Positions 1 through 8,702 of a stretch of DNA of 13,682 nucleotides are shown here, piece after piece. This stretch comes from Ignavibacteria bacterium. GTDB lineage: Bacteria; Bacteroidota; Ignavibacteria; Kapaibacteriales; UBA4661. The notes under the pieces are model-generated. The model was not told the origin of the DNA and did no database searches. It was given only the letters and a program-made list of their open reading frames with translations. The stretch covers positions 1 through 13,682 of the forward strand of contig JAAFHM010000077.1 of assembly GCA_013298375.1 (NCBI GenBank), in the 5' to 3' direction. Positions within the stretch are counted from its first letter, which is position 1. The number at the start of each line of letters is the position of its first letter. The translations under genes were made by a program, and so were the position numbers.

Positions 1-33
1 AAACCGCCGGACGGCGAAGAAGCCGCCCGACGG
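1..33 (-). terminator. Rho-independent terminator after the macroglobulin gene
   Basis: Read on the minus strand, CCGTCGGGCGGC (33-22) pairs with GCCGTCCGGCGG (15-4) over 12 base pairs, two of them G-U, around a six-base TTCTTC loop. A T run follows at 3-1 and is cut by the window edge. The hairpin starts 53 bases after the stop codon of the macroglobulin gene. The plus strand has no T run after the stem, so it is directional. It implies that transcription of the macroglobulin gene ends here. Confidence 0.8.
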
Positions 34-86
34 GGTAATACCTGAAGCCGTCACTGCCGCTAATAATGACAAGGGCAATCAAACCC

Positions 87-3000
87 TTACTGCGACGCAC
101 CAACACGCTCCGCAATCCGCACCACACCTGCGCCATTGTAGGAATGGTACTCACCATTGTACATCGCATCGGCGCTCACCGGACCCAAGCGGAATGTGCC
201 TTTCGAGACCGCCCGTGCAAGGTAGTAATACTGCCGCACGGTGCCTTCGGCTTTGGTGAAAAAGTTAATGCGGTCGTCCCTGATGTCCAGATGGTCGGGT
301 TCGTGATTGTCCTTTATCCATGCCAGTTCTGCCACTGCGCCCACGCGAGGATTCTCGATTTCAAGACCTGCCGGGAGCATATCGGTTATCACTACGTTGT
401 CAACGCTGGCTTTGTTTGTGCTTGCCAGCGAAATTTTTACCACGACCAAATCGTTTTGCATGATAGACTCCGGGTTCAAGGGCTGCCCCGTGCGCGTCAA
501 GAAGGTGCGGCGCACCTGCAAAAAGCTGTCTTCTTGCGGGAACGAACCATCAGCGCTCAAGCCTTCGGTGTCCCAGAAATAATAGAGCGTTCCTGTGCCG
601 CTAGAGGCGACCGATACTTGCTTTCCGGCGATATTTTGTGTCAATACCACATCTCCGCCAGCAAAATCCGCAATCTTCTGCCCGCCGCTTGAAATCACGG
701 CTTTTACGTCACTGGCGGCAGCGCGTTTGGCAATTTTGCCGAGTGCTACAAGCGCCATTCCATTTTCTTGCGTACTCAAGTAACGCGAGGTTTTAAGCTG
801 TTCTGACAGGTGTTTGGTCATAATGCCAATTTGCGGATTTTCCGGCTCAACATCCATGAGTGCGCTGAGAGAAATGGCTTCGTCGCGGACGTAGGAGGTG
901 AAACTACCGCTAAAGCTATTGACCGCTTTTTCTCCGTCAAATGCTTTCGGAAGAAGGCTACGGTAACTGGCTTTGTCGCCCGCTAGGAAATATGCGGTTG
1001 CTAGCAAATACCGCGAATCCAGTGCCAGCGAATCACGATTTGCTTTGTAGAAATTCATCGTTGCAAAATCAGGTTTATTTGCCAGTGCCAAGACGTAGAG
1101 CGAGTAAAAAAGCGTCTTTGCGGGAATAGTCCGCGCTTTGTACTGCCCAGTGCGGTCGAAGTACCCGTAATTTTCATAATTTCGCTCTTTCACTTTTTTC
1201 GACAAATAGCCCTGCAAGCGACTTAAAAACTGGTCTCCTACGTCATATCCCGCTTTTTGCGCCTCAGCGAGGAAATGCGCACCGTACGCCGTGCCGAACC
1301 AGCTTTCTTCCGTGCCGCCCTGCCAATAGCTTAGAGAGCCGTTGTAGAGCTGCATGGAGGTTAATTTGCGAATAGCTTCTTGGATGTTTGCCGTCGCTTG
1401 AGCGTTGCCGCCATTTTGCGTAAGGCTCTGGTTCAGCGATTTTGCTAAATCACTGGCATAAATTTGTGGGAAAGCGCTTGAAACGGTCTGTTCCACACAA
1501 CCATAAGGATACTGCAACACGTAATTAAGATTTTTCGTGAATTGCGCAATCGGTGATTTGCTCACCACCAAGCGCCCACGCGCTGTGCCTTGCATAAAGT
1601 TTCCGGCAAGGCTGAACGCCTGTGTTTCTCCCGCTTTCATTGCGCCCGAACCCGAATATTTCACCAAACCCGCCACAGGACGCACGGTCATTTCTGTTCG
1701 CTCCGAGAATTTTTCGCCCATACCGCTTACTTGCACGTTCACCGCACCAGTTCCCAAACCGCGTGTGCCGACTTTGACGAAAATTCGCTTTTCGCTATTT
1801 GCGGGAAGTGCAACGCTCTGATTGCCGTCAGCAACACCGACTGAACCTTCGCCGGACACCGCCACTTGCGCACTTGCTTCGCGCTGCGTTGTGTTGGTGA
1901 GTGTTACGGGAACAAGCGCCTCGTCGCCCGGACTCAAAAAGCGCGGCAAACCGCTTGAAATCACGATTGGGTCGGCAACGCGCATCGTTTTTTCTGCCGA
2001 ACCAAATTTATTCCCTTTGTACGCCACCGCCATCACGCGCAGCGCACCCGAAAACTCCGGCACATCAATCGTATAGGTGAATTTCCCACCGCTTGCTTTG
2101 GCAATACCGCTCCAAAGTGCAATGAGTTTTACACGTTTGTTGGAGAAAGGATTGATGCGGTTTGCAAGCGCAGCGTCGCCCGCAGAACTGCTTTTCGGGC
2201 GCAAATCGGGGAAAAGCAGTGGATAGACCGAATGCGCCGCAACTTGGAGCGCTCGCTTTTGGTAGAAATAGCCGTAAGGATCGGGGGTTTGAAAGTTTTT
2301 GAGTTGTAAAATTCCTTCGTCCACCACTGCTACCGTCAATTCCGCGTCGGATTCACCCGTTTGGACGGTAATGGTTTGCTTCGTTTTTGAGCGAGACTGC
2401 TCGGCAACCGTGATGCTCACTGGCAATTTCGTACCGGACTTCTCGACTTTAAGCGGATGGTAGCCGTAGGCGATGGTGAGCGGCATCGTGCCGTCGTCCA
2501 ACGGCTTGATGAGCGTTGCCGAAACGTAGATATTGGGCGTATATTCGTCCTTGATTTTTATGTCTAATTTTGCCGATTTTTGGTCGGTTTGTAGCGTGTA
2601 ATAATCCAGAACGCCGCTTCGCTCCACCGTCACAAGTAATTTGCCCGCAAAAGGCGTTTTGAAGAGCAGTTTGGCGGTTTCGCCGCTTTGGTACGCGGTT
2701 TTTTCGCTTTCAATCGTGATTTCCCCTTCTTTGCTCACTTCAAAGGAGGAGGCTTGCGTGTCGCCCCAGCCGTAAGCATAGAAAAATTCGCTCACATAGC
2801 CGGAAACGCCAGGCTTCGTAACGCGAACCTCGTATTCACCGGATGTGCGCGGCGTGAAGGCAACGCTTGTCGCGCCACCGCTAATCGTCATTGTGCGCTC
2901 AAGTTCGGTGATTTCCTGCTTTTGCGAGACGTAGCGGTAACGCGAGGTGTTGTACTGGTCGCGTTCCAACACCGTCACCCAATTATGCCGCACAATCCGC

Positions 3001-5600
3001 ACCAATGCTTGAATATTGCTCAACGACTTACCGTTTGCATCCACCGCAACAAGCGGGATTTGCAAGGATTGGCGCGTAGTTTGGTAGCGGTCAATGGCGA
3101 GAATACCGTAAAACACTTCTTGCGTCGGCACGGTAAACGGTTTCATGCGCACCACAGGGCGACCATTTTCATCGAACACCGTCACAAACGCCGAACCTTG
3201 CAGTAAGCCGATGTCGCGGTAGTTCGCGGGAATTTCGATGTCTTCTGCAAGTGTGCCTTCAGCGCTGGTCACACCTTGCCGCGTGAGCGGTTCCATCGGC
3301 GCAGAATCAACGTTGTCCTCGCCGTAGCGCCCGGATCGGCTTCCACCGCTTTGCAGGGCGAAATTGTATTTTTCAAAGCCTTTTGCTGTAAACAAGCGGC
3401 GTTTGAGGTAGATTTCGGCGTTGTAATTCCGATTGGCGGCGGGCGGACCGAAGAGATTGAGAGCGGTTGCCGTCAGACGCACATTTTCACCCGGACGAGC
3501 CACTTCAGCCGAAAGCGCCATCGTGACAGAGATACGGTCTGGCAAAAACTCTTCGATATTGAAGCGCTGCGAAGAGAGCAGCACGTCGTTCATCGTATAA
3601 ACCTCAATCGCGTAGCCGCCCGTCATGGCGGAAGTCGGCATGGAGAGGCTGTTTTCGACTGCGCCTTCGTCGTTCAAAGTGCGCTTCAGCACGGCGTATT
3701 CTTTGCCCGTCGGCAGAATAATCTTGATTTTGACGGGCTGTTTTGCTGCCGGAGACCAATCGAGATTGCGCAGCACCACATTGAAACGCACGGTTTCGCC
3801 AGGGCGGTACATATCGCGGTCGCCGTAGATAAATGCTTGCAAACCGGAAACATTTTCTTGCAAACCGCCCACATCGTAGCGCGAAGTCTCGACGCGGGTG
3901 TCATTGAGCATGAGGTACGTGGTTTCACCATTGGCTGTCGCCGTAATCAGCGCCGGAGTGCTTCCGGGCGTGGTTCCGCGCAAATTGGACAAGGTTGCAA
4001 CGCCGTCTTTATTGGTTTCGCCTTTGGCAAGAACTTGGTTGTGGCGCGAAATTACGCGGATTTCGGCAGAAGCAAGCGGTTCTGCGGTTTTGATGGAATT
4101 TGCCATCAGGAAAAGTGCATCATCACTCATTTTTGCTATCAAGCCAATGTCCGAAATAGCAATCATGCGGCTGTCACGGAGCCATTTTTGGTCAGTCGAA
4201 ATCACGCGGACGATGTACAGCCCTTTGCCCGTCAATTTGTCCTGAAAGTCAAGATTCAGCAATGATGCACCATTGGACTTCGGAAGCCCCTTGGTGTCAA
4301 TAACTTTACGAAAAACGGGGTCGCCAAAATCATCAACATTCGCGTAATCTTCCCACGAGTTGTATTCCTGCGTTGCCTCGTCGTAGCTGCCATCGTAGGT
4401 TTTACCCCCATTGCGAGTATAGGCGAGGATGTTGTTTTCGTAAATTTTTTCAACGATAACTTCAATTTTTCCAACGTTACTAATTTTTACGCCAATGTTC
4501 TTGCCACCTTGCGTGGAGAGATACATTGCCTTCGCGTCGGTAAATTTGATAGCTGGGACAAGAGTGCCAAAATTCACGGTTTGAACATAGTCGCCGCCCA
4601 GTTCGCCACCGAAAAGACCGCGTAAATTCTTGCTCACGGTCAGTTGGTAAGCGGAATCGGGCTGGAATGCACCGCGCACGATAATACCTGTTTCCGACGC
4701 TTCAACGCTGAAATTTTTCGGCTGCGGTTGAACGCTCACAAAGGGCTGAACCTGAGCATCGAAGAGGCTTTGCGAGGTTTGAATGCGGATAATCGGGTTG
4801 TCATCGTCGTAATCGCTCGTTACAGCGGTGATTTTGAACTCGTCCGGCGACGGCACGGTGAGCGTTTGCTTGATTTCTTCGGGCGTAGCCCATTCGCTTT
4901 CCACGCAGCGCAAGCCTTTGGAAACCGTCAGCGTTAGAGTTTTCCCGCCATCTTCTTTGCGACATTGCACCGCTAATGCGAGTGTTTGTGCGGCTTGGGT
5001 ATTTTTCACCGAAAAGGGAAGGGTTTTCCCGTCCATTGCTATTTGTAGATGCTCCGAAAGGCTCTGCGGTGCGACGTTGTAGTTAAACGGCAGCGAAATA
5101 CGCAACTCCACCGAAGCCGCACCACTACTCATTCCGGCGGATGGTTGTTCGCCTCCGGCACGAACCCAAGCGGCATCGGCACTTTGCAAGGTCAAATAGG
5201 GCGTGTGGAAATTGATATTTCGTTCACTTGGCAGCGAAACGCGCTTCTGCTCTCGCTTTCCGGCATTTTGAAGAAGTGCATCGGTAAGTTCAGCTTTGTA
5301 GTCGGTGCTGGCTTTGAAGGCAGCAGACGGCGAAAAAACAAGAGTTGTGGGCGATGTCCATTTGAACGAGCCTTGTACGGCGGGCGTGAACTTGACGTAG
5401 CGCGTGGAATCCCACGCGTTCAAGAGCGAATCCGGCACAAGGGGATGAGAAAATTCCAACACCAAATTTTGCTGAAGGTCAATTTGGGACTCGAAATTTT
5501 TGCTCGTAATGGCTAAGTCATTGCCGCCACTACAAGCGTAGAGCATGATTCCCGCCAGCGCGAGGACAAGTAACCCATGAAAACGTTCTGAACACCGCAT
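87..5600 (-). CDS. Alpha-2-macroglobulin family lipoprotein with thioester motif
   Basis: 1837-residue bacterial alpha-2-macroglobulin, a periplasmic protease trap of the YfhM/ECAM type. Family mechanism: a protease cuts the bait region, and the exposed thioester then binds it covalently. The N-terminus is a lipoprotein signal with lipobox LYAC, lipidated Cys23 and Ser24 at +2; Tyr at -2 is unusual. An Ig-like domain follows at about 35-130. The MG2 domain opens near residue 590 with DRDMYRPGE. The bait-region domain is at about 950-1130, and the A2M domain begins with LWSG near 1160. The thioester motif YPYGCVEQ has Cys1368 and Gln1371, both present, and leads into the alpha/alpha thioester domain. 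The C-terminal domain ends with the usual MYNGEYHSYNGAG stretch. E. coli YfhM is somewhat shorter, at about 1650 residues. The start is ATG at 5600, with GGGAG nine bases upstream. It is followed by a terminator, and the PbpC gene often found beside this family is not adjacent on either visible side. Confidence 0.95.
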   Translation of the reverse strand: MRCSERFHGLLVLALAGIMLYACSGGNDLAITSKNFESQIDLQQNLVLEFSHPLVPDSLLNAWDSTRYVKFTPAVQGSFKWTSPTTLVFSPSAAFKASTDYKAELTDALLQNAGKREQKRVSLPSERNINFHTPYLTLQSADAAWVRAGGEQPSAGMSSGAASVELRISLPFNYNVAPQSLSEHLQIAMDGKTLPFSVKNTQAAQTLALAVQCRKEDGGKTLTLTVSKGLRCVESEWATPEEIKQTLTVPSPDEFKITAVTSDYDDDNPIIRIQTSQSLFDAQVQPFVSVQPQPKNFSVEASETGIIVRGAFQPDSAYQLTVSKNLRGLFGGELGGDYVQTVNFGTLVPAIKFTDAKAMYLSTQGGKNIGVKISNVGKIEVIVEKIYENNILAYTRNGGKTYDGSYDEATQEYNSWEDYANVDDFGDPVFRKVIDTKGLPKSNGASLLNLDFQDKLTGKGLYIVRVISTDQKWLRDSRMIAISDIGLIAKMSDDALFLMANSIKTAEPLASAEIRVISRHNQVLAKGETNKDGVATLSNLRGTTPGSTPALITATANGETTYLMLNDTRVETSRYDVGGLQENVSGLQAFIYGDRDMYRPGETVRFNVVLRNLDWSPAAKQPVKIKIILPTGKEYAVLKRTLNDEGAVENSLSMPTSAMTGGYAIEVYTMNDVLLSSQRFNIEEFLPDRISVTMALSAEVARPGENVRLTATALNLFGPPAANRNYNAEIYLKRRLFTAKGFEKYNFALQSGGSRSGRYGEDNVDSAPMEPLTRQGVTSAEGTLAEDIEIPANYRDIGLLQGSAFVTVFDENGRPVVRMKPFTVPTQEVFYGILAIDRYQTTRQSLQIPLVAVDANGKSLSNIQALVRIVRHNWVTVLERDQYNTSRYRYVSQKQEITELERTMTISGGATSVAFTPRTSGEYEVRVTKPGVSGYVSEFFYAYGWGDTQASSFEVSKEGEITIESEKTAYQSGETAKLLFKTPFAGKLLVTVERSGVLDYYTLQTDQKSAKLDIKIKDEYTPNIYVSATLIKPLDDGTMPLTIAYGYHPLKVEKSGTKLPVSITVAEQSRSKTKQTITVQTGESDAELTVAVVDEGILQLKNFQTPDPYGYFYQKRALQVAAHSVYPLLFPDLRPKSSSAGDAALANRINPFSNKRVKLIALWSGIAKASGGKFTYTIDVPEFSGALRVMAVAYKGNKFGSAEKTMRVADPIVISSGLPRFLSPGDEALVPVTLTNTTQREASAQVAVSGEGSVGVADGNQSVALPANSEKRIFVKVGTRGLGTGAVNVQVSGMGEKFSERTEMTVRPVAGLVKYSGSGAMKAGETQAFSLAGNFMQGTARGRLVVSKSPIAQFTKNLNYVLQYPYGCVEQTVSSAFPQIYASDLAKSLNQSLTQNGGNAQATANIQEAIRKLTSMQLYNGSLSYWQGGTEESWFGTAYGAHFLAEAQKAGYDVGDQFLSRLQGYLSKKVKERNYENYGYFDRTGQYKARTIPAKTLFYSLYVLALANKPDFATMNFYKANRDSLALDSRYLLATAYFLAGDKASYRSLLPKAFDGEKAVNSFSGSFTSYVRDEAISLSALMDVEPENPQIGIMTKHLSEQLKTSRYLSTQENGMALVALGKIAKRAAASDVKAVISSGGQKIADFAGGDVVLTQNIAGKQVSVASSGTGTLYYFWDTEGLSADGSFPQEDSFLQVRRTFLTRTGQPLNPESIMQNDLVVVKISLASTNKASVDNVVITDMLPAGLEIENPRVGAVAELAWIKDNHEPDHLDIRDDRINFFTKAEGTVRQYYYLARAVSKGTFRLGPVSADAMYNGEYHSYNGAGVVRIAERVGASQ

Positions 5601-5842
5601 AAATACTATCTCCCGAAAAAATGTGAACGAAAGCGTCTGTTTGATAATCGGCGTGTAATTTACGTGAGGAATGGGGGAAAACCAACGGAGATTTTGCCGA
5701 ACGGTGATTTCCTTTTTTATCGCATTGCCCTGTGCGCGTAAAAAACACGTAATTCACTCTCTTCTTGAGGAGTTTTTCGTAGATTGTCGTTCAGAACCTC
5801 AACGCTAGAGGCACAGCAAGTACGATACAGGATAGAAAAACC
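5601..5842. promoter_or_regulatory. Divergent intergenic region, macroglobulin / histidine kinase
   Basis: These 242 bases must hold the start signals of both the macroglobulin gene (minus) and the kinase gene (plus). AGGA at 5829-5832, ten bases before the kinase ATG, is a plausible ribosome site. On the minus strand TTGG (5685-5682), 19 bases, then TAAATTAC (5662-5655) is a weak promoter candidate about 50 bases before the macroglobulin start; it departs from consensus at several positions. I found no convincing promoter for the kinase. TTACGTG (5660-5666) and CACGTAA (5746-5752) form a distant 7-base inverted pair that could be chance. No small gene is convincing here. Confidence 0.4.
5610..5614 (-). 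promoter_or_regulatory. Ribosome binding site of the macroglobulin gene
   Basis: GGGAG on the minus strand, nine bases before the ATG at 5600. It supports that start, which is also the start that yields a complete lipoprotein signal peptide. Confidence 0.6.
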
Positions 5843-8008
5843 ATGACGAATCCGCTATTTTGGGGATATTCCCAGCAACAATCTTTTCAGCTCACCTTCC
5901 CTTTCCCGAAGACGAGGCAAGCAATAGCTGCCGGATGTTGCTTATTGCTCTCGTGGCTGTTGTACTGTGCGCCTTCGGCTTTTGCGCAGCCCACAAACGC
6001 TACCAAACCTGCAAGCGTCGGCACTTCGCCCAATAATGCTCTTTCGGACAGCCTTCGTGCGGCGGTTGCATCGGCAACGACCGATTCCGCAAGAGTGGAT
6101 GCGCTTAACACGTTAGCCCGTTCGATGCGGTTTGCCAAATTTCCCGAAATGATACTTCGGGCTTCCGAAGCACTTGCTCTTGCCGAGCGTATTGGATACA
6201 CCAACGGCGCGGCGCGGGCGCATCACAACATCGGTAGTGCTAATACGCGCATGGGAAATTTTGCGCGGGCATTGGAATCGCTTTTAATGGCGCTTGCATT
6301 GTACGACAAAACGGGTAACGATGTTGGCAAAGCGTATTCTTACATAGAAATGGGAACGCTGTATTCCTATCGGGAGGAGTTTCAAAGAACGAAAGAGTAT
6401 CTCCTCAAAGCGCTACCATCGCTTGAAGCAGCACGAGACAACGAAGGGATTAGTATCTGCACAAATAATCTCGGTGTCATTTATGAAAAAATTCGGCAGT
6501 ACGACTCTTCGTTGTATTGGCATCATCGGGCGCTTGACCTTGCAATCCAACGCGCGGACTCCAATAGCATCGCCTATTCGTATTTCAATTTGGGTGCGGT
6601 GCGGTATCTTCAGGGCGAGATTGTTGCAGCGTTGGAATACGAAAAAAAGGCGCTTCGCATTCGTGAGCCGCGTGGGGACAGCTATTCTTTGGGTGAGTCG
6701 TATCATTTATTGGGAAAAATTTATGCGTCACTCGGCGATAACGGCTCGTCATTTGGATATTTCCGTCAGGCAATTGCGGTGGCACAGCGCATTGGTGCGC
6801 CGCAGGTCTTGAAAGATAGCTACGATGGGCTTGCCCTACGATTTGTGGCGCTGAACGTCTTCGATTCGGCATATTTTTATCGTATGCTCCATATTCACTT
6901 AGCGGACTCGCTCAAAAGCGTTGGTAGCAGCAAGCGCATTGCCGAGATGCAAAACCGCCTTGAGTTGACCGAGCAGCAGCGCCGTATTGAGGTCTTGGGG
7001 CAAGAGCAAGCACGACAGCGTATTCAATTTTTAGCGGTCATTGGGGCTGTGGTGGTATTGGTTGTATTGGCGGCAGTCCTTATTGTCTTTATCCGCCGGA
7101 AACAGCGTGATAATGCGCTTCTCCATGAGCAGAATGCGCAAATTCTCCACCAACAGACCATTTTGGAACAGCAAGCCGCCGATATTGAACTTGCCAATAC
7201 CGAACTCAATGAAAAAAATCTCGCCTTAGAGCGCCAGCAAAGCATTTTGGAAGAGCAAGCCGGAGAAATCGAACTGGCAAATACCGCCTTGCATGAGCAA
7301 AATGGAGTCTTGGAGTCCTTGAGTCAGCAAAAAAGTGAGTTTCTGGCAATTGCCTCGCACGATTTGAAAAATCCACTCAGTTCGATTGTTATGTCTGCAT
7401 CAATGGTCAAGCGTTATTCGCACAAATTAACGATGCCGGAAATTATTGGACAAATGGAAGGAATAGAGCGCACGGCAGTACGAATGCGTGATATTATTCT
7501 CAATATTCTGGATGCTCAAGCGGTGGACGAGGGGCAGATTGTTCTCAATCTCAGCGATGTTGATTTGGCGCAACTCGTTGCTACCGTCAGCAGCGAATAT
7601 GCGTTTCGCGCCGAAAGTAAGCACATACAGATTGTGCAGGAACTTCCCGCGCATCCCGTTGTAGCGCATACCGACGAGGCAATTATTCGGCAAGTGTTGG
7701 ATAATCTCGTCTCTAACGCGCTTAAATACTCGCCTCCGGAGAAACGTGTCTGGATAAGTCTTGTTCCATCGGAAACAATGGTCAAAATATCAGTCACCGA
7801 CGAAGGACAGGGGCTGACGGAGGAGGATAAAACCAAGCTCTTCGGGCGATTTACGAAACTCTCCGCCCGCCCCACTGCCGGCGAACAATCAACGGGGCTG
7901 GGGCTTTCGATTGTGAAAAAATTGGTGGAAATTCTTGGCGGCACGATTCATTGCGAAAGCGAGTATGGAAGCGGTGCGGCGTTTATTGTGACATTGCCTT
8001 TGCGCTGA
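5843..8008 (+). CDS. TPR-containing membrane sensor histidine kinase
   Basis: 721-residue sensor kinase. A signal peptide ends at AFA-Q (cleavage near residue 48). A periplasmic TPR array follows: equivalent Gly residues sit at 131, 171, 211, 251 and 291, exactly 40 apart, with a degenerate unit on each side. One membrane helix (about 396-417, followed by RRK) leads to a cytoplasmic coiled coil (about 424-495) containing a duplicated 28-residue block. The kinase core is complete: H-box SHDLKNP with phospho-acceptor His506, N-box with Asn621 and Asn625, G1 box DEGQG from Asp653, and G2 box TGLGLS from Thr684. All catalytic motifs are intact, so ATP-dependent autophosphorylation is expected. 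No receiver domain is fused and no response regulator lies nearby, so it is an orphan kinase with an unknown partner. The TPR part probably senses a protein or peptide ligand (inference). The start is ATG with AGGA ten bases upstream. It is divergent from the macroglobulin gene and convergent with the NUDIX gene. Confidence 0.93.
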   Translation: MTNPLFWGYSQQQSFQLTFPFPKTRQAIAAGCCLLLSWLLYCAPSAFAQPTNATKPASVGTSPNNALSDSLRAAVASATTDSARVDALNTLARSMRFAKFPEMILRASEALALAERIGYTNGAARAHHNIGSANTRMGNFARALESLLMALALYDKTGNDVGKAYSYIEMGTLYSYREEFQRTKEYLLKALPSLEAARDNEGISICTNNLGVIYEKIRQYDSSLYWHHRALDLAIQRADSNSIAYSYFNLGAVRYLQGEIVAALEYEKKALRIREPRGDSYSLGESYHLLGKIYASLGDNGSSFGYFRQAIAVAQRIGAPQVLKDSYDGLALRFVALNVFDSAYFYRMLHIHLADSLKSVGSSKRIAEMQNRLELTEQQRRIEVLGQEQARQRIQFLAVIGAVVVLVVLAAVLIVFIRRKQRDNALLHEQNAQILHQQTILEQQAADIELANTELNEKNLALERQQSILEEQAGEIELANTALHEQNGVLESLSQQKSEFLAIASHDLKNPLSSIVMSASMVKRYSHKLTMPEIIGQMEGIERTAVRMRDIILNILDAQAVDEGQIVLNLSDVDLAQLVATVSSEYAFRAESKHIQIVQELPAHPVVAHTDEAIIRQVLDNLVSNALKYSPPEKRVWISLVPSETMVKISVTDEGQGLTEEDKTKLFGRFTKLSARPTAGEQSTGLGLSIVKKLVEILGGTIHCESEYGSGAAFIVTLPLR
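7151..7318 (+). repeat. Tandem 28-residue coiled-coil duplication in the kinase
   Basis: Residues 437-464 and 465-492 are two copies of one 28-residue block. They share a QQ-ILE-QA--IELANT core, then L, E, N and LE at matching places. Twenty-eight residues are exactly four heptads, so a second copy lengthens the helix without changing coiled-coil phase. A half copy (residues 424-436, with LLHEQN) precedes them, right after the membrane helix. The block lies between the membrane and the phospho-accepting helix, where a signalling helix is expected. Confidence 0.85.
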
Positions 8009-8053
8009 AGAGTAGCCCTTCAAACAGGAGTACAAACGAAGTTTGCCCGTATT

Positions 8054-8620
8054 TTAAAAATGATGCCGCGAGGCTTTGCGCGTCTTTTCAACCATTCTGA
8101 GCATAGATTCTTCCTGTGTTAGCGTTTGCACCTCATCCAGCGCAACCCAGCGCAAATCCTTTGATTCTGCCGTTATCGTCAAGGGCGACGTTTCATCGGC
8201 AATGAACAAAAACCGCACGTCGTAGTGAAAATGTTTCGGCTCAACGGCAGATTCAGTGCGCCTTTCGGGAATTTCATGTATGTCTAAATCGAAAATATCG
8301 GATGAATGGGGGACAATATCATAAATTCCCGATTCTTCCACTGCCTCGCGGAGTGCCACACGCTGTACGTCGTGATCACCGTCGCAATGCCCGCCGAGTT
8401 GGAGCCACTTGTTCAATTTGCGGTGATGCGTGAGCAAGGTTTTATCCATTGCGCCGTTGACAACCCACGCCGACCCCGTAATATGCCCCACGAGCAGTTC
8501 TCGCTTGAAGCAATCGTGGTATTCTCGAACAAAGTGAGCAATAACGCCACAGACGTGGCTCTCATACTCGCTTGCGGGCGTATAAGCAGCAAGAAGATTG
8601 AGAAGTGATTGACGGTGCAT
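8054..8620 (-). CDS. NUDIX hydrolase
   Basis: 188-residue cytoplasmic NUDIX protein. Family members hydrolyse a nucleoside diphosphate linked to another group, using Mg2+; the substrate here is not evident. The Nudix box spans residues 77-99: Gly77, then His83 where the consensus has Glu, then REAVEESGI with Arg91, Glu92, Glu95, Glu96 and Gly98. The metal-binding REXXEE core is complete. The preceding GGHCDGD is, as I recall, typical of a common 180-residue NUDIX subfamily starting MHRQ, so His83 is probably a subfamily trait. The start is ATG at 8620. A reading frame open to 8833 would overlap the end of the YbbR gene and adds residues unlike the family. No clear ribosome site is visible. 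It lies 82 bases downstream of the YbbR-domain gene on the same strand and may be co-transcribed with it. It converges with the kinase gene, leaving 45 bases between the stops. Confidence 0.88.
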   Translation of the reverse strand: MHRQSLLNLLAAYTPASEYESHVCGVIAHFVREYHDCFKRELLVGHITGSAWVVNGAMDKTLLTHHRKLNKWLQLGGHCDGDHDVQRVALREAVEESGIYDIVPHSSDIFDLDIHEIPERRTESAVEPKHFHYDVRFLFIADETSPLTITAESKDLRWVALDEVQTLTQEESMLRMVEKTRKASRHHF

Positions 8621-8702
8621 AATAGCTGCAAAAACGTAATAAAGCGTGTAACCTCGTACCAAAATAGGATTCTTCCTGCTGCTGTGCAAAGAAGTTTCTG
8701 CG

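Noticed and set aside
66..692. 208-codon plus-strand frame over the end of the macroglobulin gene
   Set aside because: Antisense to the conserved C-terminal domain, with no recognisable motifs. The frames at 2688-3206, 4644-4937 and 5049-5516 were rejected for the same reason.
3276..4265. 329-codon open frame on the plus strand inside the macroglobulin gene
   Set aside because: It is fully antisense to a gene with clear domains. The translation is rich in His, Arg and Cys with no recognisable fold, as expected from a shadow frame in a gene of this composition.
5660..5752. Inverted pair TTACGTG / CACGTAA in the divergent region as an operator
   Set aside because: Seven bases separated by about 80 are easily expected by chance, and no further symmetry supports it.
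5530..5757. 75-codon minus-strand frame overlapping the macroglobulin start
   Set aside because: It overlaps the lipoprotein signal sequence in another frame, is rich in unusual residues, and has no ribosome site or family resemblance.
8009..8053. Hairpin CAAAC-GAA-GTTTG between the convergent kinase and NUDIX genes as a bidirectional terminator
   Set aside because: The stem is only five base pairs, mostly A-T, with a three-base loop and no directly adjoining T run, so it is too weak to call.
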